A DNA stretch of 60,748 nt from Mangrovibacter yixingensis (GTDB taxonomy: Bacteria; Pseudomonadota; Gammaproteobacteria; Enterobacterales; Enterobacteriaceae). Position 1 is the stretch's first letter; the number at the start of each line of letters is the position of its first letter. A program made the translations under genes and the position numbers. The stretch spans positions 1 through 60,748 of the forward strand of contig NZ_JAIVKM010000013.1 in NCBI RefSeq assembly GCF_020523985.1. The letters are read 5' to 3'. Below, piece after piece: positions 38,289-47,608 of this stretch. The notes beneath the pieces are model-generated. The model did no database searches, had not been told where the DNA came from, and saw only the letters and a list, made by a program, of their open reading frames with translations.

Positions 38289-39578
38289 TTACAAAGTGAA
38301 AGAAAGGCGCAGCACCAGTGCCGTCAGCGTCACAAACAGAACAGGCAGAGTCATGATTATACCGGTGCGGAAGTAGCCCCCCCATGTTATCCGCATGTTC
38401 TTTTGAGAAAGCACATGCAACCAAAGCAGTGTCGCCAGGCTACCAATCGGGGTGATCTTCGGCCCCAAATCGCAGCCAATAACATTGGCATACACCATCG
38501 CTTCTTTGATAACGCCAGTCGCTGTGCTGCCATCAATAGACAACGCACCAACCAGCACGGTGGGCATATTATTCATAATGGAAGACAAGAAAGCAGTCAG
38601 GAACCCGGTGCCTAATGTCGCAGCCCACAGGCCCTGCCCAGTGAGCCAGTCCAGAATGCCGGATAAATAATTGGTCAGCCCGGCATTACGCAGGCCATAC
38701 ACCACCAGGTACATCCCCAACGAAAAAATCACTATCTGCCAGGGCGCGCCACGCAGCACTTTACCGGTGTTAATGGTATGGCCCCGTTTCGCAACCGCAA
38801 ACAGCACCAGTGCGCCCACAGCAGAAATGGCGCTCACCGGAATACCCATTGGCTCCAGAACAAAAAAGCCCACCAGCAACAGCACCAGCACAACCCAACC
38901 AGTGTTAAATGTGGCTCTATCTTTAATAGCCTGCGCCGGGTCTTTCAGGCGAGCCAGGTCATATTCGGGCGGGATCTCTTTGCGGAAAAACCAGTGCAGC
39001 ATCACCAGGGTGGCAAGAATAGCGGCAATATCTACTGGCACCATCACTGAGGCATATTCATTGAACCCCAGGCGGAAGAAGTCAGCGGAAACAATATTCA
39101 CCAGGTTGGAAACCACCAGCGGCAGGCTGGCGGTATCGGCAATAAAACCTGCCGCCATCACAAAAGCCAGCGTAGCCCCTTTACTGAACCCCAGCGCCAG
39201 CAACATGGCAATAACGATAGGGGTTAAAATCAGTGCGGCACCGTCGTTGGCAAACAGCGCAGATACGGCTGCACCCAGCAAAATAATACAGGTAAATAAC
39301 AACCGCCCACGGCCATTCCCCCAACGCGCCACATGCAGTGCGGCCCATTCGAAAAAGCCGGATTCATCTAACAACAGGCTGATAATGATAATGGCGATAA
39401 ACGTCGCCGTCGCGTTCCAGACAATGTGCCACACCACAGGAATATCACTGAGTTGCACCACGCCGGTTACCAGCGCGAGTATTGCGCCCAACATAGCACT
39501 CCAGCCAATACCCAGGCCTTTCGGCTGCCAGATAACCAATACAATAGTCAGGATAAAAATAGCCCCGGCCAGCAACAT
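38289..39578 (-). CDS. arsB: Arsenite efflux transporter ArsB
   Basis: Inner-membrane arsenite/antimonite:H+ antiporter with twelve helices. 429 aa as in E. coli. The N-terminus [19 protein letters not shown] and the central block [20 protein letters not shown] match the family. The start at 39578 follows GGAGGGG; the longer in-frame opening lacks a ribosome site. It lies 112 nt after arsR; the gap holds only AT-rich sequence, with no arsD. Confidence 0.97.
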   Translation of the reverse strand: MLLAGAIFILTIVLVIWQPKGLGIGWSAMLGAILALVTGVVQLSDIPVVWHIVWNATATFIAIIIISLLLDESGFFEWAALHVARWGNGRGRLLFTCIILLGAAVSALFANDGAALILTPIVIAMLLALGFSKGATLAFVMAAGFIADTASLPLVVSNLVNIVSADFFRLGFNEYASVMVPVDIAAILATLVMLHWFFRKEIPPEYDLARLKDPAQAIKDRATFNTGWVVLVLLLVGFFVLEPMGIPVSAISAVGALVLFAVAKRGHTINTGKVLRGAPWQIVIFSLGMYLVVYGLRNAGLTNYLSGILDWLTGQGLWAATLGTGFLTAFLSSIMNNMPTVLVGALSIDGSTATGVIKEAMVYANVIGCDLGPKITPIGSLATLLWLHVLSQKNMRITWGGYFRTGIIMTLPVLFVTLTALVLRLSFTL

Positions 39579-39690
39579 AACCCCTCCAGGCAGAACAGCA
39601 AAGCTGCTCTGAGTAACCAAAAAATATGAGCCAGCACCAGGTACTGCTCAACTTATATATCTGTTTTTACGAATATGAAAACTACAACAC

Positions 39691-40041
39691 TTAACAAAGC
39701 GACGCGCTACAGCCTGTACCCTTTTCCGCCCGCTGAGCACAGGCCAGAGCCTGAACAGCCTCCTGTTCACTTAACCAGGCCTGCTCAATGACCTGAGCCG
39801 CCCAGGCGGGTATCTGTGGCGACAAACGGTAATGCACCCATTTCCCCTGTTTACGCCCCAGCAGTAGGCCACTTTCCCTTAACATACCAAGGTGGCGGGA
39901 AATCTTTGGCTGCGACTGGTTCAGCAGGCTGCAAAGGTTGCAGACACAAACTTCGCCCAACTCTCTGAGCAGCAAGACAATGTTCAGACGGGTTTCATCA
40001 GACAGATATTTGAATAATTCCAGCGGGGTAAGTTGTGCCAT
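39691..40041 (-). CDS. arsR: Arsenic-responsive repressor ArsR
   Basis: ArsR/SmtB-family repressor, 116 aa. The As(III)-binding cysteines C32, C34 and C37 (GEVCVCNLCSLL) are at the same positions as in E. coli/R773 ArsR, in the DNA-recognition winged helix region. The HTH helix follows (NQSQPKISRHLGMLRESGLL). It should repress arsRBC from the repeated CATATGTGA site at 40099-40121. Confidence 0.97.
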   Translation of the reverse strand: MAQLTPLELFKYLSDETRLNIVLLLRELGEVCVCNLCSLLNQSQPKISRHLGMLRESGLLLGRKQGKWVHYRLSPQIPAWAAQVIEQAWLSEQEAVQALACAQRAEKGTGCSASLC

Positions 40042-40098
40042 TTGGGTTCTCCTGCAATTGGCACGCAGTGTCGCGCTTCACAGTCTTAAAGTCAAAAA

Positions 40099-40121
40099 CA
40101 TATGTGATTTACCATATGTGA
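40099..40121. promoter_or_regulatory. Candidate ArsR operator
   Basis: Two direct copies of CATATGTGA (40099-40107 and 40113-40121), each itself a partial palindrome around CATATG, lie about 60-80 nt upstream of arsR, the expected place for the operator. Not tested beyond position and symmetry. Confidence 0.55.
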
Positions 40122-40227
40122 AAGTTTCTAAAAACGCGAATGAATGAAGTGTATTGCACAACCGCGGAGGAAAGGCGAATAAAGCTGGCGGCGTAACCGC
40201 CAACGGGCAGAATCAGCGGGTATCACG

Positions 40228-40264
40228 AAAAAAATGAACGGCCGGAAGAGAACCTCCCGGCCGG
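40228..40264 (-). terminator. Terminator of ilvBN
   Basis: On the minus strand: stem CCGGCCG / CGGCCGG followed by TTCATTTTTTT. It lies 23 nt after the ilvN stop codon. Confidence 0.85.
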
Positions 40265-40286
40265 TACCTGAACCAACAGAAAAGCG

Positions 40287-40577
40287 TTACTGGAAAAACA
40301 GCCCCAGCTTATTAAACACACCAGGGTCCGCTTCATGGCGGGTAACCTGTACCACATCTTCCAGTTTGTCTATCTGGCTTATCATCTGCTCCAGGCGCTG
40401 GTCATCAAGCACCTGTAACCAAATACGGCTCTGCTCACCATTTTCCAGTGGCAGACATAAAATCCCTTCAACGTTAAACGCCCGGCGGGCAAACAAGCCA
40501 CACACATGGGACATAACGCCCGGATGGTTACGCACGGTGAGTTCCAGGATAACAGCTTCACAATGTTGTAGTTGCAT
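40287..40577 (-). CDS. ilvN: Acetolactate synthase I, regulatory subunit
   Basis: Small subunit of acetohydroxyacid synthase I (valine-sensitive), 96 aa as in E. coli. An ACT domain covers most of it ([25 protein letters not shown] is the valine-binding N-terminal part). It increases activity and provides feedback inhibition. 3-nt gap after ilvB; ends at the terminator at 40228. Confidence 0.96.
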   Translation of the reverse strand: MQLQHCEAVILELTVRNHPGVMSHVCGLFARRAFNVEGILCLPLENGEQSRIWLQVLDDQRLEQMISQIDKLEDVVQVTRHEADPGVFNKLGLFFQ

Positions 40578-40580
40578 GGT

Positions 40581-42269
40581 TTATTCCCCCACCATTTCAG
40601 TATTGGCCGCACCTGGCGGTACCATCGGATACACTTTTTCATTCGGGTCGATGCTGGCATGAATCAGGCACGGCCCAGGGCGGGATATAGCCTCGCGCAG
40701 TGCAGCCTGCGGGTCTTGTGCTGCATTTAAATCGCATGTCGCCAGGCCAAACCCGGCAGCAATCGGCATAAATTGTGTCATGCCAGGATAGGTACAGGCA
40801 TAAACATTCTGGTTATAGAACAGGGTTTGCTGCTGGTGTACCAGGCCCAACGCATGGTTGTTCATCAGCACAATTTTCACATTCAGGCCGTTTTCCGCAA
40901 GCGTTGCCATTTCCTGAATATTCATCATCAGGCTGCCATCGCCAGTAAAACAAATCACGGTTTTCTCCGGCTCCGCCAGTGCGGCACCAATCGCCGCGGG
41001 CAAGCCAAACCCCATGGTGCCCAGGCCGCCAGAAGTCAGCCACTGGCGCGGGCGGTTCAGTGGGTAAGCCTGCGCCACCCACATTTGGTGTTGCCCAACA
41101 TCAGTCGTAATAATCGCGTTATCATCCACGCACTGTGCCACCGCATTGATCAGGCCATAATGGGATAACGGGTCTTCACTGCTGAAATGCGTAGGGAACT
41201 CGCGCTGTAAATCATTCACCAGTGTGCGCCACTCGGTGCGCGGTTGCGGTATTACCTGGGGCAGTAACTGCGCCAGTACATCACTGACATCCCCCTGAAT
41301 GGCAACATGGGCCTGTTTGATTTTCCCCAGTTCCGCCCGGTCGATATCCACATGAATGATTTTGGCATTGGGGCAAAACTCGGCTGTTTTACCAATGGCA
41401 CGGTCGTCAAAACGTGCGCCCATTACCACCAGTAAATCGGCTTCCTGCAGAATGTAGTTAGTGCTTCTTGCGCCATGCATCCCCAGCATACCCAGAGATA
41501 ATGGGTGATGAGAAGGCAGCGTACCCAGCGCCATTAATGTCATGGTGGTTGGCAGGTTAGCGGTTTCTGCCAGTTGGCGTACCTGCTCTGCGGCACCAAT
41601 AGCGCCCCCGCCCAGGTACAGCACCGGGCGCTTCGCTTGGTTAATCATCGCCGCTGCGTCACTCACTGCCTGAGACGAAAATTCCGGAGCACCCTGGCGC
41701 ATGCCGGGTTCAGGCAGGCAATCAAGGTCGATTTCCGCCGTTTGAATATCTTTCGGGATATCCACCCACACCGGGCCTGGACGGCCAGACTGAGCGATAC
41801 GGAACGCGTCACTGATAACCTGCGGCAAATCGCTGATATGGCGCACCAGGTAGTTATGTTTGGTAATGGGAATGGAGATGCCGTAAGTGTCTACTTCCTG
41901 GAACGCATCAGTGCCAATCATGGCGGAAGGGACCTGGCCGGTGATGCACACCAGTGGAATTGAATCCAACCGCGCATCAGCAATGGCGGTTACCAGGTTG
42001 GTTGCGCCTGGCCCACTGCAGGCCATGCACACAGCCGGTTTTCCCTGGGTTCGCGCCATCCCTTGAGCAATAAAACCTGCACCCTGCTCGTGGCGTGCCA
42101 GAATGTGACGAATTTGTTTGCTTTCACTTAATGCATCATACAGCGGTAACACAGTACCACCGGGAATACCGGTAACCTGAGTTATCCCCTGCCGTTCCAG
42201 TAAGTGAACGATTAACTGCGCGCCTGTCATGCGCTGAGGTTGCGGTGTGCTGCTGCCCGTTGTTGCCAT
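40581..42269 (-). CDS. ilvB: Acetolactate synthase I, catalytic subunit
   Basis: Thiamine-diphosphate enzyme joining two pyruvates (or pyruvate and 2-oxobutyrate), first step of valine/leucine and isoleucine synthesis. 562 aa, E. coli length. The catalytic glutamate lies in the ARHEQGAGFIAQG block, and the ThDP/Mg motif is GDGSLMMN...NNHALGL. GGATACTGGAG precedes the start. Expression is attenuated by the ivbL leader upstream. Confidence 0.97.
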   Translation of the reverse strand: MATTGSSTPQPQRMTGAQLIVHLLERQGITQVTGIPGGTVLPLYDALSESKQIRHILARHEQGAGFIAQGMARTQGKPAVCMACSGPGATNLVTAIADARLDSIPLVCITGQVPSAMIGTDAFQEVDTYGISIPITKHNYLVRHISDLPQVISDAFRIAQSGRPGPVWVDIPKDIQTAEIDLDCLPEPGMRQGAPEFSSQAVSDAAAMINQAKRPVLYLGGGAIGAAEQVRQLAETANLPTTMTLMALGTLPSHHPLSLGMLGMHGARSTNYILQEADLLVVMGARFDDRAIGKTAEFCPNAKIIHVDIDRAELGKIKQAHVAIQGDVSDVLAQLLPQVIPQPRTEWRTLVNDLQREFPTHFSSEDPLSHYGLINAVAQCVDDNAIITTDVGQHQMWVAQAYPLNRPRQWLTSGGLGTMGFGLPAAIGAALAEPEKTVICFTGDGSLMMNIQEMATLAENGLNVKIVLMNNHALGLVHQQQTLFYNQNVYACTYPGMTQFMPIAAGFGLATCDLNAAQDPQAALREAISRPGPCLIHASIDPNEKVYPMVPPGAANTEMVGE

Positions 42270-42320
42270 GCTCCAGTATCCTTTTTCTTCTGGGCCAGCG
42301 TTGTTGGGCGAGTAGGAAGT

Positions 42321-42352
42321 AAAAACCCCGCCCGGTTTGCGCCGGCGGGGTT
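42321..42352 (-). terminator. ivbL-ilvBN attenuator terminator
   Basis: On the minus strand, a stem CCCCGCCGG / CCGGGCGGGG is followed by TTTTTACTT. It lies between the leader peptide gene and ilvB, the classical attenuator position: ribosome stalling at Val/Leu codons would prevent it from forming. Confidence 0.9.
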
Positions 42353-42376
42353 TGGAATCGTGCGTTGATTCAGACC

Positions 42377-42481
42377 CTACGGCGCTTTGCCGACGACGAC
42401 CACCACCACACGCACGACGACCACTACCGCGGCGGTTAGCGCGGTAAGTAGTAGAGCCTGTGCATTGCGGATTGCCGTCAT
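42377..42481 (-). CDS. ivbL: ilvB operon leader peptide
   Basis: 34-codon leader peptide, MTAIRNAQALLLTALTAAVV followed by a run rich in valine and ending VGKAP. It has 12 valines and five leucines, so it senses charged tRNA-Val and tRNA-Leu. E. coli IvbL has 32 residues with the same VVVV-R-VVVV pattern. AGGCCCCAA precedes the ATG at 42481. Too short for normal gene calling; found from its position 5' of the attenuator. Confidence 0.92.
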   Translation of the reverse strand: MTAIRNAQALLLTALTAAVVVVVRVVVVVVGKAP

Positions 42482-42659
42482 TTGGGGCCTGTGTTGTGTT
42501 ATTTTTACGTTAAAAAATATACAAACACAGCTGACGCGTTTAGACAACGATTTTTTTGGTCATCACAGCAAATTGTTGCCATGATCACGTTTCATTTTGT
42601 TGCCTGTAATAACCGTTGCAGCCATGCCGTTACGGTAACCGGTGTTGTTACCGGTATGG

Positions 42660-43574
42660 TTACCAGCCATTGTGCTCAGCACCCAACCATGCGGCACCGC
42701 GCATTCCACTACTTGCCCCGTGCAGTGCGGTAACGATTGGGGTTTGGAAGTGGTCGGTAAATACCCGGGGAGCAACCTGTTGCGCCACACCTTCCAGCAA
42801 CAATGGGGATTGCGATAACCCACCACCCAGCACAATCACAGCCGGATCCACCACATTAATTACCGTCGCCAGCAAGCGGGCGAGCTGGCTGCGAAAACGG
42901 TCAACCTGCTGCAGCGCCGCTGCGTCACCCGCCTGGGCACGGCTTATCACCTGTTCACCACAAACCTCTTCCCCTGCCAGCAAGTGATACCCGCGCGCCA
43001 GGCCAGTACCAGAAACAAAACTTTCGGCACAATTCTCTTGCCCACAATAGCAACGCACAGCCGGGCCATCATTTTCTGCCTGGTAACCCGGCAAAGGAAT
43101 ATGGCCACATTCAGCCGCCGAGCCATATCCACCAATAATCAATTGGTTATTGATAATCAGGCCACCACCACAACCGGTGCCTAATGTCATACCGAAAACA
43201 CTGCTGTACCCCGCACCGGCACCATCTCTGGCTTCCGAGAGCGCAAAGCAGTTAGCGTCATTCGCCAGGGTAACCGGCTGGCCAAGGCGCGTAGCCAAAT
43301 CCTGCGCCAACGGCTGGCCATTCAGCACTAAAATATTGGCATTGCGAATGCGCCCGGAAACCGGCGACACACTGCCTGGCAACGCAATACCCAATGAAAA
43401 AGGCTGTGCAAGTTGCTGGCGCAGGGTATTCACCAGTTGGCTAACGCTTTCCAGAAACTGCTCATAACTGCCTTTTTGCGTGGGTTGCCGCCACCGCCCA
43501 CACTCCCGGCCTGTGCTATCCAGCACCACTGCCGCGATTTTCGTGCCACCAATATCCAGCCCTACCTGCAACAT
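42660..43574 (-). CDS. ROK-family sugar kinase
   Basis: 304-aa ROK kinase (hexokinase/N-acetylhexosamine kinase class). The ATP-binding DIGGTKIA begins at residue 7; the catalytic aspartate is in the VTLANDANCFALSE block; the ROK zinc motif is CYCGQENCAES; HIPLPG and GTGCGGGLII complete the pattern. It resembles fructokinase Mak and NagK; the substrate is unknown. It lies downstream of the two-aldolase PTS operon but a strong terminator (43629-43664) separates them, so it may be a separate unit. Confidence 0.9.
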   Translation of the reverse strand: MLQVGLDIGGTKIAAVVLDSTGRECGRWRQPTQKGSYEQFLESVSQLVNTLRQQLAQPFSLGIALPGSVSPVSGRIRNANILVLNGQPLAQDLATRLGQPVTLANDANCFALSEARDGAGAGYSSVFGMTLGTGCGGGLIINNQLIIGGYGSAAECGHIPLPGYQAENDGPAVRCYCGQENCAESFVSGTGLARGYHLLAGEEVCGEQVISRAQAGDAAALQQVDRFRSQLARLLATVINVVDPAVIVLGGGLSQSPLLLEGVAQQVAPRVFTDHFQTPIVTALHGASSGMRGAAWLGAEHNGW

Positions 43575-43628
43575 GGTTCACCTCCCTTCAGGCAAAAGCG
43601 GCGTGCATCAGCACGCCACAGATTGATG

Positions 43629-43664
43629 AAAAAGAAGGAAAAAGCGTGGTTTTTCCTTCTTTTT
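43629..43664. terminator. Strong bidirectional terminator
   Basis: Perfect 15-bp stem AAAAAGAAGGAAAAA / TTTTTCCTTCTTTTT with a 6-nt loop. It lies between the aldolase operon and the ROK gene. Confidence 0.8.
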
Positions 43665-43807
43665 AGTGAGCAGCCGAAAATCAATAAATTGATTTCCCTG
43701 GTTTTTTATTGGGTGACATCCTCTCGTTCTGTGCGGACATGAGGTTTGTCATCAGACTCAGGCCGGTTGTCACACAATAGATAACCGGCGCTGTGCCAGC
43801 CCCCTGC

Positions 43808-44668
43808 TCAGTACAGGCTGGCTTTGTCTACGGAATTGAACAGTTTCATTTTGTAGCGGATCACCTCCCGTGCCGCCTTGATTGGCTCAGGGTAGATAAC
43901 GTTGGGATCCCACCAGGTTTCTTTGCCGAGTATTTCGCGCACTTTCTGGAAATAGGCGTATTTCATATCACTGGAGATGTTCACTTTCCCCACACCCAAC
44001 GTGACTGATTCAGCGATTTCCGCATCGGGGTTAGCTGAGCCGCCATGCAGCACCAGAGGAATGGAAGTACGCCCGGCAATATCTTTCAGAATGTGCATCT
44101 GCAGTTGTGGTTGCATGCCTTTCGGGTAGATACCGTGTGCAGTCCCAATGGCGACAGCCAGGGTATCCACACCGGTGCGGTTCACGAAGTCTTCTGCCTG
44201 TGCCGGGTCGGTATAGGTGACTTTGGACACCCCACCTTCCACCGAAGTGCCGGTCTGCCCAATCGTGCCCAGCTCCCCTTCAACAGATACGCCAACCGCG
44301 TGGGCCAGACGCACCGCTTCACGAGTGAGCGCCACGTTTTCTTCATAAGGCAGCAGAGAGCCATCAATCATCACAGAAGTGAACCCGCACTGAATCGCCC
44401 GTTGCACATGTTCAATAGACGCCCCGTGGTCAAGGTGAATCACGAAGGGCACCGGGCTGCGCAGGGTAATTTCACGGACATAAGCAAAGAATGCATCGCC
44501 AACAAAGTCATGCTCGCTGGGGTGAATCGAAATAATCGCTGGCGCGTTTGCGGCCTCTGCTTCTTCCACTACAGCGCGCACAAAACAGCTATCCGCTACA
44601 TTAAATGCCCCCACCGCAAAGTGGTGTTGGCGGGTATATTTCAGGAGTTCTTGCATGGACACTAACAT
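43808..44668 (-). CDS. Class II ketose-bisphosphate aldolase (KbaY/GatY/FbaA class), first
   Basis: 286-aa zinc aldolase. Counting from the ATG at 44668 (7 nt after GGAGA), the catalytic residue D80 and zinc ligand H81 (IHLDHG), H178 (GTAHGIYP) and H208 (VLHGGSA) are all present. E132 of VEGELG fits the conserved glutamate. The family cleaves fructose or tagatose 1,6-bisphosphate; here the substrate is probably the phosphorylated product of the linked PTS. Last gene of the PTS operon. An ATG two codons upstream is too close to the ribosome site. Confidence 0.88.
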   Translation of the reverse strand: MLVSMQELLKYTRQHHFAVGAFNVADSCFVRAVVEEAEAANAPAIISIHPSEHDFVGDAFFAYVREITLRSPVPFVIHLDHGASIEHVQRAIQCGFTSVMIDGSLLPYEENVALTREAVRLAHAVGVSVEGELGTIGQTGTSVEGGVSKVTYTDPAQAEDFVNRTGVDTLAVAIGTAHGIYPKGMQPQLQMHILKDIAGRTSIPLVLHGGSANPDAEIAESVTLGVGKVNISSDMKYAYFQKVREILGKETWWDPNVIYPEPIKAAREVIRYKMKLFNSVDKASLY

Positions 44669-44748
44669 CGTCATTCTCCATTTTTGGGTAACAGCCAGCC
44701 CTGCCAGGCAGGTTTTACGCTGGCATAACAGGTAACACAGTGAATAAA

Positions 44749-45600
44749 TCAGGCTTTGCCGATAGCGCCGCTGGCTTCCAGATATGGCTCAATAGCAGCC
44801 ATACAGGCCTCTTCCATGGCGGCCATTACCGCATCCATATCGCGGTTTTTATCGTGGCAAAGGGTATGAAGTAAGGCGTTTTTCCCGGCATCGAACACCG
44901 CCGCGCCCACATTGATTTTTGCCACCCCAAATTGCGGGCAGCGGGCAAGCTCACCAAATGGCGTGCCGCTCCCGCCATGCAGTGCCAGAGGCACCGATGA
45001 TTCACGGTAAACAGCAGCCAGCCGGTCAAAGTCAATTTCTGGCGTAACCCCTTCCGGGTACATGCCATGTGCGGTTCCCACAGACACCGCCAGCAGGTCA
45101 ATACCGGTTCTGGCAATAAACGGGGCGACATCCGCCGGGTTGGTCATCAGGTCGCGGTTCGTGGCGTGGTTATAGACAGGCGCGTCCCCCAAATGCCCCA
45201 GCTCGCCTTCAACACACACCCCTGCGCTGGCTGCCAGCTCCACCACCGCACGGGTTTGTTGCACATTCTCTTCCAGAGGAAAGGCCGAGGCATCAATCAT
45301 CAGCCCACTAAACCCGGCCCGGAAACAACGGTGAATGTGGCCGGGGTCTTTACCATGGTCCAGGCTAAGCGTTACTGGCACCTGGGCTTTTTCAGCCAGC
45401 GATTTCACCAGAGGAAAGGCGATATCTGCCGGGAAATGCGCTAAATGCGCCTGGTACAGATTCAGGATGATGGGTGCACGGTGTTGTTCAGCAACACGAA
45501 TGGCAGCCCTTGCTGTTTCCATATTGACGCAATTGATGGCGAGCAAGGCGTAATGCCCTTGTTGTGCCTGTGCGACCAGGGTTTTCATTTCAGCAAACAT
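44749..45600 (-). CDS. Class II ketose-bisphosphate aldolase, second
   Basis: 283-aa paralogue of the next gene, clearly diverged in sequence but with D81/H82 (SLDHG), H178 (GTAHGMYP) and H208 (ALHGGSG) all intact, so both could be active. E131/E133 of VEGELG also match. GGAGCGCC precedes the ATG. It follows the EIIC gene by 12 nt. Two catalytically complete class II aldolases in one operon suggest two different phosphoketose substrates or a heteromeric enzyme. Confidence 0.88.
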   Translation of the reverse strand: MFAEMKTLVAQAQQGHYALLAINCVNMETARAAIRVAEQHRAPIILNLYQAHLAHFPADIAFPLVKSLAEKAQVPVTLSLDHGKDPGHIHRCFRAGFSGLMIDASAFPLEENVQQTRAVVELAASAGVCVEGELGHLGDAPVYNHATNRDLMTNPADVAPFIARTGIDLLAVSVGTAHGMYPEGVTPEIDFDRLAAVYRESSVPLALHGGSGTPFGELARCPQFGVAKINVGAAVFDAGKNALLHTLCHDKNRDMDAVMAAMEEACMAAIEPYLEASGAIGKA

Positions 45601-45612
45601 GGCGCGCTCCGT

Positions 45613-46704
45613 TTATTCCAGGGTGAAGGTAATTTCGTCGTCATCCACTTTTTTGTCTGAGAGTTCGTCAAACTCTTCATCCTGCTCAGTGACTGGCTTT
45701 TTGATAATCGACAACATGACACCGCAGATAACCGTGCCGATGCCCAGCGCCAGGCAGAACAACCAGGGATGCGTGAATAACGGCACCACAAACATGCCAC
45801 CATGGGGAACCGGGCTTTCTACTCCCCAAACCATAATCAACCCGCCCGCGACTGCCGAGGCGACAACACAAGAGGCCACCACGCGTAACAAATCCCTTGC
45901 GGCGATGGGGATAACCCCCTCGGTTATCATGCAAATCCCCATGGGGAACGCAGCTTTCAGCGCTTCTTTTTCTGCGCGGGTATATTTATGGCGAGTCAGC
46001 AGGAACGATAAGGTGATACCGAACGGGGGAATAATCGACCCGACAAATTTCACGGCTTCCGGGCCATAAACCCCACTGACCAACATGCCATCGGCAAACA
46101 GCGACATGGTTTTATTCACCGGGCCGCCAAAATCAAATGTCGCCATCGCGCCGAGAATCGCGCCCATCACAAAGCGAGAACCGCCCTGCATGGATTGCAG
46201 CATCTGAATCAATACATCCTGCAGCCAGGCTATTGGCTTGCCGATTAAGGTCATCATCAACAACCCACTGATAATGGTGCTTAACACCGGCAATATCATG
46301 ATGGGCATCAGTCCCTGCATGGACTGTGGCAGCTTGATGTAACGCTTGAGCAGCAATACGGTGTAGCCCACTAAAAAGCCGCCCAGCATCCCGCCAATAA
46401 ACCCGGTGTGAATTTGCCCGCAAACAAACCCGACAATTAACCCCGGCGCAAAACCTGGCCGGTCGGCAATCGAATAGGCAATGGCCGCACAAATTAGCGG
46501 AACGATAAGCCCCATTCCCCAACCACCAATTTGGTTGAGCATCCAGGGGATGGTATCCACTTTTTTGCCGACATCCGTCCCGCCCAGAATCTGCCCCAGG
46601 GCAATACAAATCCCGGCAGCAACAATCAGGGGGATCATCCAGGAAATCCCTGTTAATAAGTGGCGCTTTATTTCCTGAGAAACAGGTGTTTTATTTTCTT
46701 TCAT
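45613..46704 (-). CDS. PTS fructose-family EIIC component
   Basis: 363-aa membrane permease component of a fructose-type phosphotransferase system, about nine hydrophobic segments. The substrate-binding region is recognisable by the GFIGGMLGGFLVGY and SRFVMGAILGAMATFDFGGPVN blocks (the GGPxNK pattern of fructose-family EIIC), and PIAARDL. It is a separate polypeptide, not fused with EIIA or EIIB. The C-terminal tail is acidic (DEEFDELSDKKVDDDE). Confidence 0.93.
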   Translation of the reverse strand: MKENKTPVSQEIKRHLLTGISWMIPLIVAAGICIALGQILGGTDVGKKVDTIPWMLNQIGGWGMGLIVPLICAAIAYSIADRPGFAPGLIVGFVCGQIHTGFIGGMLGGFLVGYTVLLLKRYIKLPQSMQGLMPIMILPVLSTIISGLLMMTLIGKPIAWLQDVLIQMLQSMQGGSRFVMGAILGAMATFDFGGPVNKTMSLFADGMLVSGVYGPEAVKFVGSIIPPFGITLSFLLTRHKYTRAEKEALKAAFPMGICMITEGVIPIAARDLLRVVASCVVASAVAGGLIMVWGVESPVPHGGMFVVPLFTHPWLFCLALGIGTVICGVMLSIIKKPVTEQDEEFDELSDKKVDDDEITFTLE

Positions 46705-46727
46705 GATAAAACCCTCCAGTGTGAGGA

Positions 46728-47042
46728 TCAGGCGTGGCTTAATGACTTCTCAACTTTTTCAATAAACTGGACCGGTGATTTAATCACCACTTCGGTTTTA
46801 ACACGCACCACACGTTTATTTTTAAAACGTTCCTCACCTTTTATTTTCACATCAATTGCCAGAATCACGACATCCGCCTGAGCAATATCATCAGGCTGCA
46901 ATTCATTTTCCGTCCCAATAGTACCTTGCGTTTCTACTTTAATTTGGTGGCCTAATTGTTTTGCACCTTTGATCAGTTTCTCACGTGCGATATAAGTATG
47001 GGCAATGCCTGCTGTACAGGCAGCAACACAAACAATATTCAT
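46728..47042 (-). CDS. PTS fructose-family EIIB component
   Basis: 104-aa cytoplasmic phosphocarrier. The phosphorylation cysteine C9 is in VAACTAGIAHTYIA. It accepts phosphate from EIIA and phosphorylates the sugar during transport by EIIC. The ATG at 47042 follows GAGAG; a GTG two codons earlier is less likely. Encoded 23 nt before EIIC. Confidence 0.94.
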   Translation of the reverse strand: MNIVCVAACTAGIAHTYIAREKLIKGAKQLGHQIKVETQGTIGTENELQPDDIAQADVVILAIDVKIKGEERFKNKRVVRVKTEVVIKSPVQFIEKVEKSLSHA

Positions 47043-47113
47043 AATCACTCTCGATAGTTATTCTCATTATTTTCACTACCGCTATTAAGTAAAAATATAA
47101 TGAGTTTGTAGGG

Positions 47114-47584
47114 TTAGCAGATATCTGTTTCAGCATACTGACTAAAGAGCTGAATAATATTTTGTGGATTATTTTCTGCCAGCAGCCGGGCGATTACGTC
47201 ATCATCCGCCAGCGCACTGGCAACTTGTGATAATAAACGAATATGCGTGGTATTTTGGTCCTCCAGGCGAACAGCAAATAAAATGATACAGCGGACATGG
47301 CTGCCATCCAGCGTTTCCCAGGGGATATCCTGTTGAGTACGCCCAATAGCCAGTGTGGTATGGCTGACCGCCGAAGATTTACCATGGGGAATGGCTATAT
47401 GGTTTTCAAACCCCGTAGACCCTTCAGCTTCCCGCTGCCAGACATCGCGAATAAATTCTTCACGGTTGGTGATTGCGCCATCAGCTAGTAATAAATCGGT
47501 TAATTCTTCAATCACTTCTTCTTTCGTTTTCGCCACCATATTTAACTTCACATGGCTGACACTCAATATTTTCGTGATATCCAT
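47114..47584 (-). CDS. PTS fructose-family EIIA component
   Basis: 156-aa EIIA of the mannitol/fructose type. The phospho-histidine is H67 (FENHIAIPHGK), which takes phosphate from HPr. Encoded between the PRD regulator and EIIB, so the regulator's PRD domains are probable targets of this relay. Confidence 0.94.
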   Translation of the reverse strand: MDITKILSVSHVKLNMVAKTKEEVIEELTDLLLADGAITNREEFIRDVWQREAEGSTGFENHIAIPHGKSSAVSHTTLAIGRTQQDIPWETLDGSHVRCIILFAVRLEDQNTTHIRLLSQVASALADDDVIARLLAENNPQNIIQLFSQYAETDIC

Positions 47585-47608
47585 AAACCACCTCCCACAG
47601 AAATAGAA

